NCBI GenBank assembly: GCA_025452255.1
Contig: CP104974.1
Location: 1,799,001-1,863,000 of the forward strand
Length of the DNA: 64,000 nucleotides
Source of the DNA: Devosia sp. A8/3-2
GTDB lineage: Bacteria > Pseudomonadota > Alphaproteobacteria > Rhizobiales > Devosiaceae
Direction of reading: 5' to 3'
In this document: positions 1 through 9,574 of the stretch, piece by piece
How the letters are laid out: each line of letters begins with the position of its first letter
How positions within the stretch are numbered: the stretch's first letter is position 1
Position numbers and translations under genes: made by a program
The notes under the pieces: generated by a model
What the model saw: only the letters and a program-made list of their open reading frames with translations
What the model was told of the DNA's origin: nothing
The model's database searches: none

Positions 1-14
1 TATTCCGATGTTTT

Positions 15-365
15 TCATAAGCCGCGGGCGAATGGGCGAATTTCGATCGAGCCCCGGTGGCGGCGGGGCATTGGGCGGCCAGTTCCACGGCGCGGTTTAT
101 GTCAGGCGCCTTGATGATGTAATAGCCGCCGAATTGTTCGCGGGTATCGGCATAAGGGCCGTCATGCACCTTGAGTTCGCCCGTATCGAGCTTGATGGTC
201 TTGGCGTCCGGTGGTGGGGGAGAGACCGGCGGTGGCGACGAAAGCACCGGCCTTTTCCAATGATTCCTGATAGGCCTGCAGCTTGCCCATGAACCCAGCC
301 ATCTGCTCGGGCGGAATGGCGGCGCCGGCTTTCTCGTCGGCATAGAGCATCAGCAAATACTTCAT
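15..365 (-). CDS. YCII-related (DGPF-type) protein
   Basis: Small ferredoxin-like alpha/beta protein of the YCII family, whose members mostly have no assigned reaction. The N-terminus MKYLLMLYADEKAG and the downstream HDGPYADTREQFGGYYIIKAPD block are typical of the family. Two frame breaks, near 210 and near 60 (both beside G runs), split the reading frame. Restoring one base at each gives a normal-length protein of about 117 residues ending IEIRPFARGL. The ATG at 365 fits the family N-terminus better than upstream starts. Confidence 0.75.
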
Positions 366-597
366 CGCGCGTCTCCTTGCTGCGGGCAACATAGCCCGTC
401 ATGGCTATGTCGCGCGAGGGCGGGAGATTTCGACAGGGATGCGGAAAATAGTGGCACGCAGACGTCAAACTCGTGGTGTCATCCCTGCGAAAGCGGAAAC
501 CCCTGTCTCGGCTCAGCAGAAAGCAAACAGAGGTTCCCGCTTTCATGGGAATGACACTGTGAGAGTAGCGGCATTGTGAGACTAAAGAGCTGCGCTG
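366..597. repeat. Intergenic stretch with a GTGTCAT-type inverted repeat
   Basis: No gene is visible here. Positions 475-560 hold an imperfect inverted repeat. The left arm begins GGTGTCATCCCTGCGAAAGC, and the right arm has CCCGCTTTCATGGGAATGACA. The same element recurs near 4707, 29820, 36960, 41456 and 61313, always between genes. Confidence 0.6.
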
Positions 598-1529
598 CTA
601 ATCCAGCAGGCTCGACACCGATTGTTCGCTGGCGGTGCGGGCGATGGCTTCACCGATCAGGGGGCGATGGTGAGGCGGCGGATATTGGCGGCTTTCTTGA
701 TCAGGTCCGTCTCTTCGATCGAGTCGGTGATCACCAATTCCTTGAGCTTGGAGGTGGCGATGCGCTCGGCGGCGCCGTTGGAGAGCACGCCATGGGTGAT
801 ATAGGCCGACACTTCCTTGGCGCCGGCCTTGAGCAGGGCCTCGGCAGCGTTGACCGAGGTGCCGCCGGAGTCGACGATATCGTCGATCAGGATACAGGCT
901 CGGCCGGAGACGTCGCCGATGATGTTCATGACTTCGGACACGCCGGCGCGGGGGCGGCGCTTGTCGACGATGGCCAGATCGGCTCCGATGCGCTGGGCGA
1001 TGGCGCGAGCGCGGGCTACCCTGCCAACGTCGGGCGACACGATCATGACATTGCCCGAGCCATAGTTCTCCTGAATGTCGTGGACCATGACCGGCGCGCC
1101 ATAGAGATTGTCGGTGGGAATATCGAAGAAGCCCTGAATCTGGGCGGCGTGCAGATCGAGCGTGATGACGCGGTTGACGCCGGCCTCGGTGATGAGATTG
1201 GCGACAAGCTTGGCTGAAATCGGGGTACGGGAAGCCGATTTACGATCCTGTCGCGCATAGCCGAAATAGGGTAGCACGGCGGTGATGCGGCGGGCCGAGG
1301 AGCGGCGCAGCGCATCGGTGAGGATCAGCAGCTCCATCAGATTGTCATTGGCCGGAAAGCTGGTCGACTGCAGGATGAACACATCCTCGCCGCGCACATT
1401 CTCATGCACTTCGACATAGATCTCGTTGTCCGCGAAGCGCTTGACCGTGCAATCGGTGAGGGGAAGTTCGAGATAGCTGGCGACGGCTTGAGCGAGGGCG
1501 CGATTGGAGTTGCCGGTCACCAGCTTCAT
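598..1529 (-). CDS. prs: Ribose-phosphate pyrophosphokinase
   Basis: Transfers pyrophosphate from ATP to ribose 5-phosphate to make PRPP, the precursor of nucleotides, histidine and tryptophan; cytosolic. The sequence starts [14 protein letters not shown] and carries the signature [15 protein letters not shown], the flexible-loop RQDRKS motif and the PRPP-binding [14 protein letters not shown] loop, in family order. The frame is lost at a five-G run (660-664). With one more base it continues [20 protein letters not shown] and stops at 598, giving the usual length of about 310 residues. It is a single gene with no close co-directional partner. Confidence 0.95.
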
Positions 1530-1645
1530 AGGTGCGATCCTGTCTCAACAGCGCCCGTAAAGCGGGCGTTTCCAGTTTCGCGGGCAGCTTTAGCGAGTCC
1601 CAACCAGACTCGCAACGCAACAAATGGATGAGAGGTAAATAAGAT

Positions 1646-2413
1646 TCACGTCAGAGCGATGACGGCGATCTGGCGGCCGGTCGTGGTGCCGTGATGGGTG
1701 GCGTAGCGGTGGGAGAAATAGCGCTCGGGATTGCCATAGGTGCAAAGGCCGACGCGATCGATTTTGGTGATGCCGGACGAGGCGATCTGGTCGGCCACGA
1801 AGGCGGGCAGGTTGAAGTGTTCGCGGCCGCCCGGCGGGGTGGTGAAATAGTCCTTGCCGCCGGGGTGGAGGGCGAGGAAATCGGCCATGAATTGGGGGCC
1901 GACTTCGTAATTGGGGGCCGTGACGGTCGGGCCGATGGCGGCGATGATGCGGGCGGGAGTGGCGCCTAGCGCGACCATAGCGGCGATTGTATTGCCGATA
2001 ATGCCGTCGATGGCGCCGCGCCAGCCGGCATGGGCGGCCCTGATAATGCCCGCTTCTGGATCAGCGAAGAGGACCGGAGTGCAATCGGCCGTCATGATGC
2101 CCAAGGCTACGCCGGGGCGGGCGGTGACCATGGCGTCGGCTTCGACACGTGGGCCGGTATGCGGGCCGGTCAGTGTCACGACATCATTGGAATGGACCTG
2201 CTTGAGCAGAGCCAATTGGTGGGGTTCGAGACCGAGCGTTGCCGCCACCATCTTGCGGTTGTCGGCTACGATGGCAGGATCATCGCCGCCGGTGTCAGAG
2301 ACATTGAGACCGGCAAAGATGCCGGTCGAGAGCCCGCCCCGGCGGCCGAAAAAGGCGTGGCGCACGGCCGGGATGGCGATCAGGCCAGCGCTTTGCTCAT
2401 GGGGCACGTTCAT
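1646..2413 (-). CDS. pgeF: Peptidoglycan editing factor / multicopper polyphenol oxidase-fold protein (YfiH family)
   Basis: Family members are laccase-fold enzymes reported to act on purine nucleosides and to remove mis-incorporated amino acids from peptidoglycan precursors. All metal ligands of the fold are visible: the histidine of KQVHSNDV, the cysteine of MTADCTPVLF and the histidine of AHAGWRGA. The reading frame is intact (255 aa). Its ATG overlaps the stop of the upstream methyltransferase (ATGA), so lgt, the methyltransferase and pgeF appear to be translated as a coupled trio. Confidence 0.9.
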   Translation of the reverse strand: MNVPHEQSAGLIAIPAVRHAFFGRRGGLSTGIFAGLNVSDTGGDDPAIVADNRKMVAATLGLEPHQLALLKQVHSNDVVTLTGPHTGPRVEADAMVTARPGVALGIMTADCTPVLFADPEAGIIRAAHAGWRGAIDGIIGNTIAAMVALGATPARIIAAIGPTVTAPNYEVGPQFMADFLALHPGGKDYFTTPPGGREHFNLPAFVADQIASSGITKIDRVGLCTYGNPERYFSHRYATHHGTTTGRQIAVIALT

Positions 2414-3491
2414 TGGGTAAATCCGGGTGGCATGAGGCCGGGGCTGGCGGCGCAGAAGGCCTTGAACAATTCGCCCATCTGGTCGGAGGCGACGAGGCGG
2501 GCCTTGGCACCGGCGATATCGGCGGCCGAGCCGGGATTGGCGGCGCTGAGGGCCTTGGCGCGGTCATTGATGCCCGGGCGGGTGAGGAACTGGCCCCGGC
2601 CCAGCAGCGGGTGGACGGCGAGGCCGGCCTTAGCAGCGACATTGCCGATGGCCTCGAAATCGACATGGGCGGAAAGATCGGTCTCGCCGGGGGATGCGAG
2701 AACATCGTCATAGGCGTGGCGGCGCACGCCCTGCAGGGTTTCCCCGGTCTGGGTCGTGCCATAACCGTAGTCGATCGCCAGCAACACGCCACCCCGGGCC
2801 GAGATGGTGCGGGCGAGCCGGGCGGTGACTTCGCCGGCGGCGAGGCCGACTTCGAAGACGGCGCTTGGCTCGGCATTGGCTGTCGCATCTGGCATGGCCG
2901 ATTGCGGGATGGGCGTGGGCGACAGGCCAAAGGCGCGCTTGCCATCGACCGGGCCCACCATGCGCTCGTGCCAGCCTTCGGCGCCGCGCACGAATTGGCG
3001 GATGGGCAGGGCGTCGAAAAATTCTGTTGGCGACGACGAGCAGGGGGCCGGTGCCGACCTTGTCAGAAGCCATCGATCCATTTGGGATCATAGGGCTCGA
3101 GGCGGGCATGTTGTTCGGCAATGAGGGATGGGTTGGTTTCAAAGAGGCGCAGGTCGAGCGCATCGTGGAAGCCTTCGACGCGGCAGGCGACGCGCAGCAT
3201 ATCGGCCATCAGCGTGCCGCGGCCGGGGCCGAGTTCGAGCAAGGTGAAGGCTTTGGGCGAGCCCATTTGCTGGAAGATATTGGCAAAGAAGAAGCCGACC
3301 AGTTCGCCGAACATCTGGCTGATTTCGGGCGCGGTGACGAAATCGCCCTTGGCCCCGAGCGGATCGGCGCCCTTGTAATAGCCCTGCCGGGGATGAGTGA
3401 GGCAGAGGCCCATATAGGTGGCGACCGACATGGGACCCGTGGAGCGGATCTGCATGTCGATGAGTTCGGGCAGGGTTGGGTTTTCTGTCAT
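2410..3491 (-). CDS. MidA/NDUFAF7-type class I SAM-dependent methyltransferase
   Basis: Member of the DUF185 family, whose mitochondrial homologue NDUFAF7 methylates an arginine of a complex I subunit; the bacterial substrate is not settled. Visible blocks are GDFVTAPEISQMFGELVG, the SAM-binding LLELGPGRGTLMADMLR, NEFFDALPIRQFV, and LLAIDYGYG. The frame breaks near 3065 and 3025, so the protein is read in three frames. The corrected length is about 360 residues. The start ATG overlaps the lgt stop and its stop overlaps the pgeF start. Confidence 0.85.
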
Positions 3492-4311
3492 CACCGCAGG
3501 CCGCTTTGCTTGCGCGTCATGGCGTAGACCACCAGCCCGATCCCGGCGACCAGAATGGGCAAGCTGAGGACTGGCCCATGGTGAGCCAGCCGCCATAAAG
3601 ATAGCCGATCTGAATATCGGGCAGGCGGACGAATTCTACCGCGATGCGGGAGAGAGCGTAGCCGATGCCGAATATGCCGGCGACGAGGCCCGGGCGGCGC
3701 AGGGCGTAGAAGACGTGAGTGGCGACGCGGATGACGAGGAACAGCACGATGCCTTCGAGCGCGCCTTCATAAAGCTGGCTGGGGTGGCGCGGCACGCCGA
3801 GCGGGTCGGTGGGGAAAATCACGCCCTGGGGCAGGGTGGTCGGCGCGCCATAGAGCTCGGAATTGATGAAATTGGCGATGCGGCCGAGCAATAGGCCAAT
3901 GGTGGCGACCGACGCGATCAGATCGAGGGAACTGAGCCAATTGCCATGCTTGGAGCGAGTGAAGACGATAGCGGCCAGCATCAGCCCGAGCATGCCGCCA
4001 TGGAAGGACATGCCGCCATCGAGCGTGTTGAAGATCTGGATCGGGTTGGCCAGATAAAAGGGCAGATTGTAAAACAGCACATAGCCAATGCGGCCGCCCA
4101 GCACGATGGCTAGCATGGTCCAGAAGGCGAAATCCCAGATATCCCGGGCTTTGAAGGGCGGCTCGCCCTTGTGCCAGAGCCCGGTATTGGCCGAGAGCCG
4201 ATAGCCATAGGCCGCGCCCAGCAGGGTTCCGAACAGATAGGCCAGCGCATACCAGCGCACTGCGAGCGGGCCGACGGCGAAAGCGATGGGATCGATGTTT
4301 GGGAAGGGCAA
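3490..4311 (-). CDS. lgt: Prolipoprotein diacylglyceryl transferase
   Basis: Inner-membrane enzyme that attaches diacylglycerol from phosphatidylglycerol to the lipobox cysteine of prelipoproteins. Multiple hydrophobic segments, the HGGMLG block and the family signature GRIANFINSELYG are present. I chose a TTG start at 4311 because the family N-terminus is MPFPNIDP and a GCAGGAG ribosome site lies six bases upstream. The frame breaks near 3567; with one base restored the C-terminus is a last membrane segment ending MTRKQSGLR. The stop overlaps the next gene's ATG. Confidence 0.93.
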
Positions 4312-4433
4312 GCGGGGCTCCTGCGGCAATCGGGCGGACCATTGCCGCTTCGCCCGCTCTGGTCAAGTCGGGATCAAGGGCCTAGATATCAACTAAGAGT
4401 GCCCGCTGTGGCGACCAACAATATAGGTGTGCG

Positions 4434-4689
4434 ATGACCCAGAACAGCAAGCTTTTCGACGGTTTGGGCCGGGTGATGAATGAAGCGGCCGGTGTGGCTG
4501 ACGGCGTGCGGCGGGAAGTGGAGACCGCTGTGAAGTCGCAGGCCCAGCGCTTCGTGGCCGATATGGACTCGGTCAAGCGCGAGGATTTCGATGCAGCTGC
4601 GCGAGCTGGTTCAGGTGCAGGGCGAAGAGATCGATGCGCTGCGCAAGGAACTGGCGACGCTCAAGAGCGGCAAGGCTGCCAAGGCCTGA
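4434..4689 (+). CDS. UbiK/BMFP-type accessory factor
   Basis: Short protein of about 84 residues with the helical BMFP layout: an N-terminal amphipathic stretch (SKLFDGLGRVMNEAAGVADG) followed by a C-terminal coiled coil (LVQVQGEEIDALRKELATL). Gammaproteobacterial homologues (UbiK) assist ubiquinone synthesis, and others fuse membranes in vitro. A frame break near 4590 separates the two halves. It is divergent from lgt. Confidence 0.8.
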
Positions 4690-4706
4690 TTTTCTCGCCA
4701 ACCACG

Positions 4707-4790
4707 GTGTCATTCCCGCGAAAGCGGGAATCTCTGTTTATTGGGCTCTCCAAGCAAACGGAGGTTCCGCTTTCGTGGAATGACATTGTG
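4707..4790. repeat. Dispersed inverted repeat, GTGTCATTCC family
   Basis: The left arm GGTGTCATTCCCGCGAAAGC pairs with the right arm GCTTTCGTGGAATGACATTG around a loop of about 40 bases. It lies directly downstream of the UbiK-like gene and could also serve as its transcription stop. The rest of 4793-5124 shows no gene, only the CtrA-like box at 4906. Confidence 0.7.
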
Positions 4791-4905
4791 GGGTGGGGCC
4801 ATGGTGGCTGTCTGCTGGTGCGCCAACGAGCATTTTTCTGCGCTCTGTCCCTGAACAAAACTGCCCTGTTTTGAGCCGCTTTTCCCGCGCAAAAGCGGGA
4901 TTTTG

Positions 4906-4920
4906 TTAACGGACTGTTAA
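4906..4920 (+). promoter_or_regulatory. Candidate CtrA box, TTAA-N7-TTAA
   Basis: TTAACGGACTGTTAAC matches exactly the full consensus TTAA-N7-TTAAC of the alphaproteobacterial cell-cycle regulator CtrA. It lies about 200 bases before the ybjN-like gene, in an intergenic region with no other recognisable signal. Functional use is inferred only. Confidence 0.5.
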
Positions 4921-5124
4921 CGTTGACGGGCCGATCATCCACAAGAGATTGCCGTCCTCCTTCTGCCGCGTCCCCTGAATCAGTGGGGCGGTGTAGGGTC
5001 AAATCATCAGGACGATTCTGTAAGCCTAGTGCGTGCGGCCAGTTCCTTGACTACCCCCGAAATTGTGCCGGTTCCGCAGTGGACCGCATGACGAAACACA
5101 CGCGCTGCCGGACGAGAATCGTCA

Positions 5125-5625
5125 ATGTCACTCCTTCAAGTCGAGCCGGATCGCGTCGTCCACCCGGTGGACATTATCGAGCATATCGCTTCGATCAACG
5201 ATTGGAGCTTCGAACGCCGGGACGCGGACGAGATTTCGATCTCGGTGCGCGGTGGTTGGAGCGACTACCATGTCTCGTTCAACTGGATGGAAGACCCGGA
5301 ATCGCTGCACATCGCTTGTGCGTTCGATCTGAAGGTGCCCGAGGGGCGGCGCAACGAAATCAAGCAGCTCATTTCGCTGATCAATGAGCAGCTGTGGATC
5401 GGCCATTTCGATATCTGGAACAAGGAAGGCGTGGTGCTGTTCCGCAATTCGCACCTGCTGACCGGGGGCGCTGAAGTGTCGCCCCAGCAATGCGAGGCGC
5501 TGCTGCGCTCGGCCACCGATAGCTGTGATCTCTATTATCAGGCGTTCCAGTTCGTGGTGTGGGCCGGCAAGACGGCCGCCGACGCGCTGACCCATGTGAT
5601 GTTTGAAACGGTTGGCGAGGCATGA
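5125..5625 (+). CDS. YbjN domain-containing protein
   Basis: Intact 166-aa protein with the YbjN fold, a tetratricopeptide-chaperone-like alpha/beta domain of unclear function. Visible features are the beta-rich DEISISVRGGWSDYHVSFNW block, the central helix GRRNEIKQLISLINEQLW, and the C-terminal helices ending in a cysteine-containing DSCDLYYQAFQFVVW stretch. Its stop overlaps the proC start (ATGA), which indicates translational coupling. This gene order is common in alphaproteobacteria. Confidence 0.85.
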   Translation: MSLLQVEPDRVVHPVDIIEHIASINDWSFERRDADEISISVRGGWSDYHVSFNWMEDPESLHIACAFDLKVPEGRRNEIKQLISLINEQLWIGHFDIWNKEGVVLFRNSHLLTGGAEVSPQQCEALLRSATDSCDLYYQAFQFVVWAGKTAADALTHVMFETVGEA

Positions 5626-6447
5626 GCGTATCGCTGCGCGATATCGGCCCGGTCATGCTGGTTGGCGCCGGCAAGATGGGCTTGGCTATGGCCAAGAGCT
5701 GGCTCGATGCTGGCCTGCCCGAGAGCAATCTTATCCTGATTGCTCCCGTGCCAAGCGAGCAGGCCAAGGCGTTTGCCCGGGATTATGATCTGCAGATTTA
5801 CCCCGAGGCCAGTGGGCTGCTGCCCAATGTGCTGGTGCTGGCGGTCAAGCCGCAGGTCATCGATGGGGTGATGGAGCAGGTGCAGCCGGTGGTTGGGCCG
5901 CAGACGCTGGTCGTATCGGTTGCCGCTGGCATCGATATTGCCCGGCTGGTGCGCGGGACCGGGACAGGCCGGGTGGTGCGCACCATGCCCAACACGCCCG
6001 CGCAGGTCGGCAAGGGGATTACCGGGGCCGTGGCGGCACCGGATGTTTCTGGCTGCCGAAAAGGCGAGCGTGGATGCGCTGTTGGGCGCCTCCGGGCAGG
6101 TGGTGTGGCTGGCCGATGAAGGCGATATCGATGCGCTGACGGCGGTCTCCGGGTCGGGACCGGCCTATGTGTTCAACATGGTCGAGGCGCTGGCGGCGGC
6201 TGGGGAGCAGCAGGGGCTGGCGCCGGCTCTGGCCATGCAATTGGCGCGGCAGACGGTGATTGGCGCGGCGGCACTGATGGAGGCCGATCCAGCGCCGGCG
6301 GCGGTCTTGCGGCAGAATGTGACCTCGCCCAAGGGCGTGACGGCTGAGGCTTTGGCGGTGTTGATGGCTGATGATGGCTCGGCGCCGTTGATGGCGCGGG
6401 CTGTTGCGGCGGCGCGGAAGCGGAGCGAGGAATTGGGGCGGGGATAA
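5622..6447 (+). CDS. proC: Pyrroline-5-carboxylate reductase
   Basis: Catalyses the last step of proline synthesis, NAD(P)H-dependent reduction of pyrroline-5-carboxylate. The N-terminal Rossmann motif VGAGKMGLAMAKSWL, the middle VVRTMPNTPAQVGKG block and the C-terminal signature SGSGPAYVFNMVEAL with TSPKGVTAEAL are all present. The frame breaks once, near 6043, between the nucleotide-binding and helical C-terminal halves. The corrected length of about 275 residues is normal. Confidence 0.94.
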
Positions 6448-6479
6448 TTCTTTCTAACCCGGCTGCCTAGTGAGTGCCT

Positions 6480-6989
6480 TCAGGTCAGGTGGGTAAGGAT
6501 ATGGTCGACGACGCTCGGCACCGCGTCCGTTGTGTCAATCGCTATCCCGGCGGGAAAATGCTCGCTGCTTCTATGGTACCGAAGAACGACCGCACGCTCA
6601 TCGGGTGCGTGGCCGGGCTCATTTGGTCGCCCATCCAATCTTCTGTTCAACGTCTCGACATCAATGTCGAGAACAAAAACTTTGTTGAACACGTCCAGGA
6701 ACTTGTGAAAATTGCGGGAGCCGCCACAGAAGAAGGTGGCCGGGTGGGTGGTGTCAGCTGCAATGGCCCTTACCTCTTCGACAGGCCAAATCCAGTGCGC
6801 GTAACCCCACGCGGCTCGGTCCACACCATGCGGCGGTCCTGCCAGCGCCTGTCCCGATTCTGGGTCCCCAACATAGGCTAAGACCCGATCACCATGAACG
6901 ACATGATAGCCGCGCTGCTCCAGCTCAGTGGCGATGGACGTTTTTCCAGTGCCCGAGCTGCCTTCTATCAAATAGTTCTTGATGCCCAT
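6480..6989 (-). CDS. P-loop NTPase (small AAA/kinase-like protein)
   Basis: Intact 169-aa protein. It opens MGIKNYLIEGSSGTGKTS, a Walker A loop within the first 20 residues as in nucleotide and shikimate kinase-like folds. Other elements are a GDRVLAYV block, FFCGGSRNFHKFLDVFNKVFVLDID (Walker B-like) and a C-terminal arginine-rich segment. The phosphoryl acceptor cannot be told from sequence. It faces proC tail to tail. Confidence 0.7.
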   Translation of the reverse strand: MGIKNYLIEGSSGTGKTSIATELEQRGYHVVHGDRVLAYVGDPESGQALAGPPHGVDRAAWGYAHWIWPVEEVRAIAADTTHPATFFCGGSRNFHKFLDVFNKVFVLDIDVETLNRRLDGRPNEPGHAPDERAVVLRYHRSSEHFPAGIAIDTTDAVPSVVDHILTHLT

Positions 6990-7088
6990 AAGCGCCGTCT
7001 ACCATGGCGTTCAATTCGCTGAAAAGAGCCTCTGAGGTGTTTGCTTCGCCCGGAAGGGTTTCGGGTGGGAGCTGCCATTGTCTATGGC

Positions 7089-7606
7089 CTAAAGCCCGCC
7101 CGTCAAATTCAGCCTATCCAGCACAGTCCGATCACCCGGCTCGACCATGCCGACCAGAAACCGGCGAACGATGCGGGCGGCTTCGGGGGAGGGCGGCGAT
7201 GGCGGCGTCGATGCGGCTGGCTTGGGAGGCGGAGAGGGTGGAAAAGAGTTGGCGGCCTTTGCCGGTGGCGAAGAGCAGGCGCTGGCGGCGGTCGGAATGG
7301 CCGGTTTTTTGTTCTGATATAGCCGTTATCGATCAATTGGCGGAGCACGCGAGCCAGACTCTGCTTGGTGATTTTGAGGATATCGAGCAAATCAGCCACC
7401 GGCATGCCGGGGCGCAGATTGACGAAATACAGCACCCGGTGATGGGCGCGGCCAAAGCCCCGGCGTTCGAGCAGGGCATCGGCATCGCCGGTAAAATCCC
7501 GGTAGGCAAAGAAAAACAGCCCCATAATATCGAGCGGGAGCGCGTCGCGATCGATCTCAGCGAAATTTATGTCAGCTATGTTGACATTTTTTTGGTCTGC
7601 TGCCAT
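7089..7606 (-). CDS. MarR family transcriptional regulator
   Basis: Winged-helix regulator. The recognisable part is DIMGLFFFAYRDFT, GRAHHRVLYFVNLRPGMPVADLLDILKITKQSLARVLRQLIDNGYI, which covers the dimer helices and the helix-turn-helix. The frame breaks near 7318, where the wing begins; another frame gives FATGKGRQLF and a C-terminal helix ending at 7089. The ATG at 7606 is inferred. It is divergent from ilvE, with 139 bases between the two starts, so control of ilvE is conceivable but not shown. Confidence 0.8.
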
Positions 7607-7745
7607 TGTGTTTCCATCAGGACGCCAATCAGTCTTATCCCAAAGCCTTTGTGGTTTGCCAAGGGCTTGGGCCCGGGGCATGATCGACGCCAAAAGCGCC
7701 AGACCGTTGTGGCTGGCGCACAATCAAAGGATGCGGGAGAGGATC

Positions 7746-8636
7746 ATGGCAGGCGTGCCAATGGACCAGCGCGAAGGCTGGATCTGGTTTGATGGCGAGT
7801 TCAAACCCCGGAAGGACGCAAAGATTCACGTGCTGACGCACGGGCTGCATTATGCCAGCTCGGTGTTTGAGGGTGAGCGCGCCTATGGCGGCGAAATCTT
7901 CAAGTCGCGTGAGCATACCGAGCGGCTGATCCGTTCGGGCAAGACGCTGGATTTCACCATTCCCCGGTCGGTCGAGCAGATCGAGGAAGCCAAGCGGCAG
8001 GTTCTGGAAAAGAACGGCTCGGTTGATGCCTATATTCGCCCGGTTGCCCGGCGCGGTTCGGAAGAGCTGAGCGTTCCGGCGCGCAATAATACAGTGCATC
8101 TGGCGATCGCCGCTCGGGTGTGGCTGAGCTATTTCTCGGTCGAGGAAAAGCTCAAGGGCATTCGCCTCGAGTGGAGCAAGTGGAAGCGCCCGTCGCCGGA
8201 GACTATTCCGTCTTCGGCCAAGGCTGCCGGTCTTTACATGATCTGCACGCTCTCCAAGGACGCAGCCATGGCTAATGGCTATGCCGATGCGCTGATGCTG
8301 GATTATCGCGGCTATGTGGCTGAGGCCACGGGCGCCAATGTGTTCTTCATCAAGGGCAAAGAGATCACCACGCCGACGCCCGATTGCTTCCTCAACGGCA
8401 TTACGCGGCAGACGCTGATCGATCTGGCCAAGCGCAATGGCTTTACCGTGACCGAGCGGCATATCATGCCGGAAGAGCTGAGCCAGTTTGACGAATGCTT
8501 CCTCACCGGCACGGCCGCGGAAGTGACGCCGGTCAGCGAGATCGGCGAATTCAAGTTCACGCCGGGCGAAGCTTGCCGGACGCTGATTGATGCTTATTCG
8601 GCTGAGGTCCAGCCTAAGCGGGCGGCGGCGGAGTAA
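7746..8636 (+). CDS. ilvE: Branched-chain amino acid aminotransferase
   Basis: Fold-type IV PLP enzyme that interconverts leucine, isoleucine and valine with their 2-oxo acids. The frame is intact (about 296 aa from ATG 7746, preceded by GGGAGAGG). Visible features include THGLHYASSVFEGERAY near the N-terminus, the PLP lysine in ETIPSSAKAAGLYM, GYVAEATGANVFF and the phosphate-contact block CFLTGTAAEVTPV. A strong hairpin terminator follows, so it is probably a single-gene unit. Confidence 0.93.
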   Translation: MAGVPMDQREGWIWFDGEFKPRKDAKIHVLTHGLHYASSVFEGERAYGGEIFKSREHTERLIRSGKTLDFTIPRSVEQIEEAKRQVLEKNGSVDAYIRPVARRGSEELSVPARNNTVHLAIAARVWLSYFSVEEKLKGIRLEWSKWKRPSPETIPSSAKAAGLYMICTLSKDAAMANGYADALMLDYRGYVAEATGANVFFIKGKEITTPTPDCFLNGITRQTLIDLAKRNGFTVTERHIMPEELSQFDECFLTGTAAEVTPVSEIGEFKFTPGEACRTLIDAYSAEVQPKRAAAE

Positions 8637-8660
8637 TTTCTTCGCATTGAGATTTGGAGA

Positions 8661-8690
8661 GGCCGGGTGGAAGCCCGGCCTTTTTGTTTT
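8661..8690 (+). terminator. Rho-independent terminator of ilvE
   Basis: GGCCGGG and CCCGGCC arms around TGGAAG, followed directly by a T-rich run. It starts 24 bases after the ilvE stop. Confidence 0.85.
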
Positions 8691-8716
8691 TGTGGGTGGG
8701 CCTTGGAGATCAAAAC

Positions 8717-8817
8717 CACCACGGTTCTCCCTCGGGCTTGACCCGAGGGCCGCTCTGCCGCTTGTGCCGGGTTGAGGGAGGCCCTCGGGTCGGAGCCCGA
8801 GGGAGAACGGTGGGTGG
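8717..8817. repeat. Dispersed inverted repeat, TTCTCCCTCGGGCTTGACC family
   Basis: The left arm runs CACGGTTCTCCCTCGGGCTT, then GACCCGAGGGC. The right arm runs GCCCTCGGGTCGGAGCCCGA, then GGGAGAACGGTGGG. A second copy of the same family lies at 16301-16409. Confidence 0.75.
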
Positions 8818-8876
8818 GGAGGGATTGGGGCAGGCGGTGGGCGTGGGGCTTTGCAGTTATGGCACGACTTTGGGGG

Positions 8877-9322
8877 CTACTCCCACCGGCCTTGGCTTTG
8901 TCGTCGGCGGGTTTGGCTTCTACCCAGTGCTCGCCTTGGGCGGTTTGTTCCTTCTTCCAGAAGGGGGCGTCGGTTTTGAGGTGGTCCATGATCAGCTGGG
9001 CGGCGTCGAAGGCGGGTTGGCGGTGGGCTGAGAGGGTCATGACCTGCACGATCGCTTCACCGGGCTGCATGGGGCCGTAGCGGTGGATGATGGTGACATC
9101 GGCCGGGTTGAAGCGCTCGGCGGCCGTGGTTGCTAGGGCGGTCAGCTGGTTGATGGCGAGCTCGGGATAGCAATCGAGCGTCAGTGTCAGGATCGGATCG
9201 TCGGACAGGGAGCGGACGAGGCCGGTGAAGGTCACGGCGGCGCCGGCAGCGGCACCGCGGGCGATGAAGGCGTTGGATTCGGCGCCGGGATCGAACGGGG
9301 ATTGGGTGACGCGGATATCCAT
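8877..9322 (-). CDS. moaE: Molybdopterin synthase catalytic subunit
   Basis: Large subunit of molybdopterin synthase, which transfers sulfur from MoaD thiocarboxylate to precursor Z. Family blocks are FTGLVRSLSDDP, TLDCYPELAINQL, IIHRYGPMQPGEAIVQVMTLSAHRQPAFDAAQLIMDHLK and PFWKKEQTAQGEHWVEAKPADD. The frame slips near 8890 (GCC run). With one base added the protein ends KARWE at 8877, about 149 residues. The moaE start lies two bases after the moaD stop. Confidence 0.92.
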
Positions 9323-9323
9323 G

Positions 9324-9574
9324 TCAGCCGCCGGTCATGGGGGAAACAAGGCCACGGTGTGGGCGCCGGCGAGGGAGGCGTCGTGTTGCACCAGTTTGGC
9401 GTTGATGGCGGCTTTGATCAGGCTGCGTTTTTCGAGCGCCGTGGCGGCGGCTTCGTCGTGGTCGGCCAGCCAATCGAGCAGGTTGGCGATGGTGGTGACC
9501 TCGGGGGCAGGATGACGTCTTCCTCGCCCTTGTTGAGGCGTTCGCGCAACCAGAGCGAAATAGAGGATTTTCAT
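9324..9574 (-). CDS. moaD: Molybdopterin synthase sulfur carrier subunit
   Basis: Ubiquitin-like carrier with C-terminal Gly-Gly that accepts sulfur. The N-terminus MKILYFALV and the C-terminal KLVQHDASLAGAHTVALFPP are visible. One extra base near 9548 and one missing C near 9510 garble a dozen residues in between. A further missing C in the CCCCC run near 9340 hides the natural end PPMTGG. Corrected length is about 83 residues. The start overlaps the pgsA stop. Confidence 0.88.

Noticed and set aside
598-1529. Broken prs, hemH, pgsA and other essential genes as true pseudogenes
   Set aside because: They are essential, differ from the family only by single-base slips, and several slips sit in base runs. 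Sequence error is the simpler reading.
4923-5387. 154-codon plus-strand frame upstream of and overlapping ybjN
   Set aside because: Arginine-rich product without a family, overlapping most of ybjN's start in another frame; no ribosome site.
7570-7586. TGTCA-N7-TGACA palindrome as a MarR operator before ilvE
   Set aside because: It lies inside the MarR coding part, after its probable start, and the residues it encodes make sense, so chance is likely unless the start is wrong.
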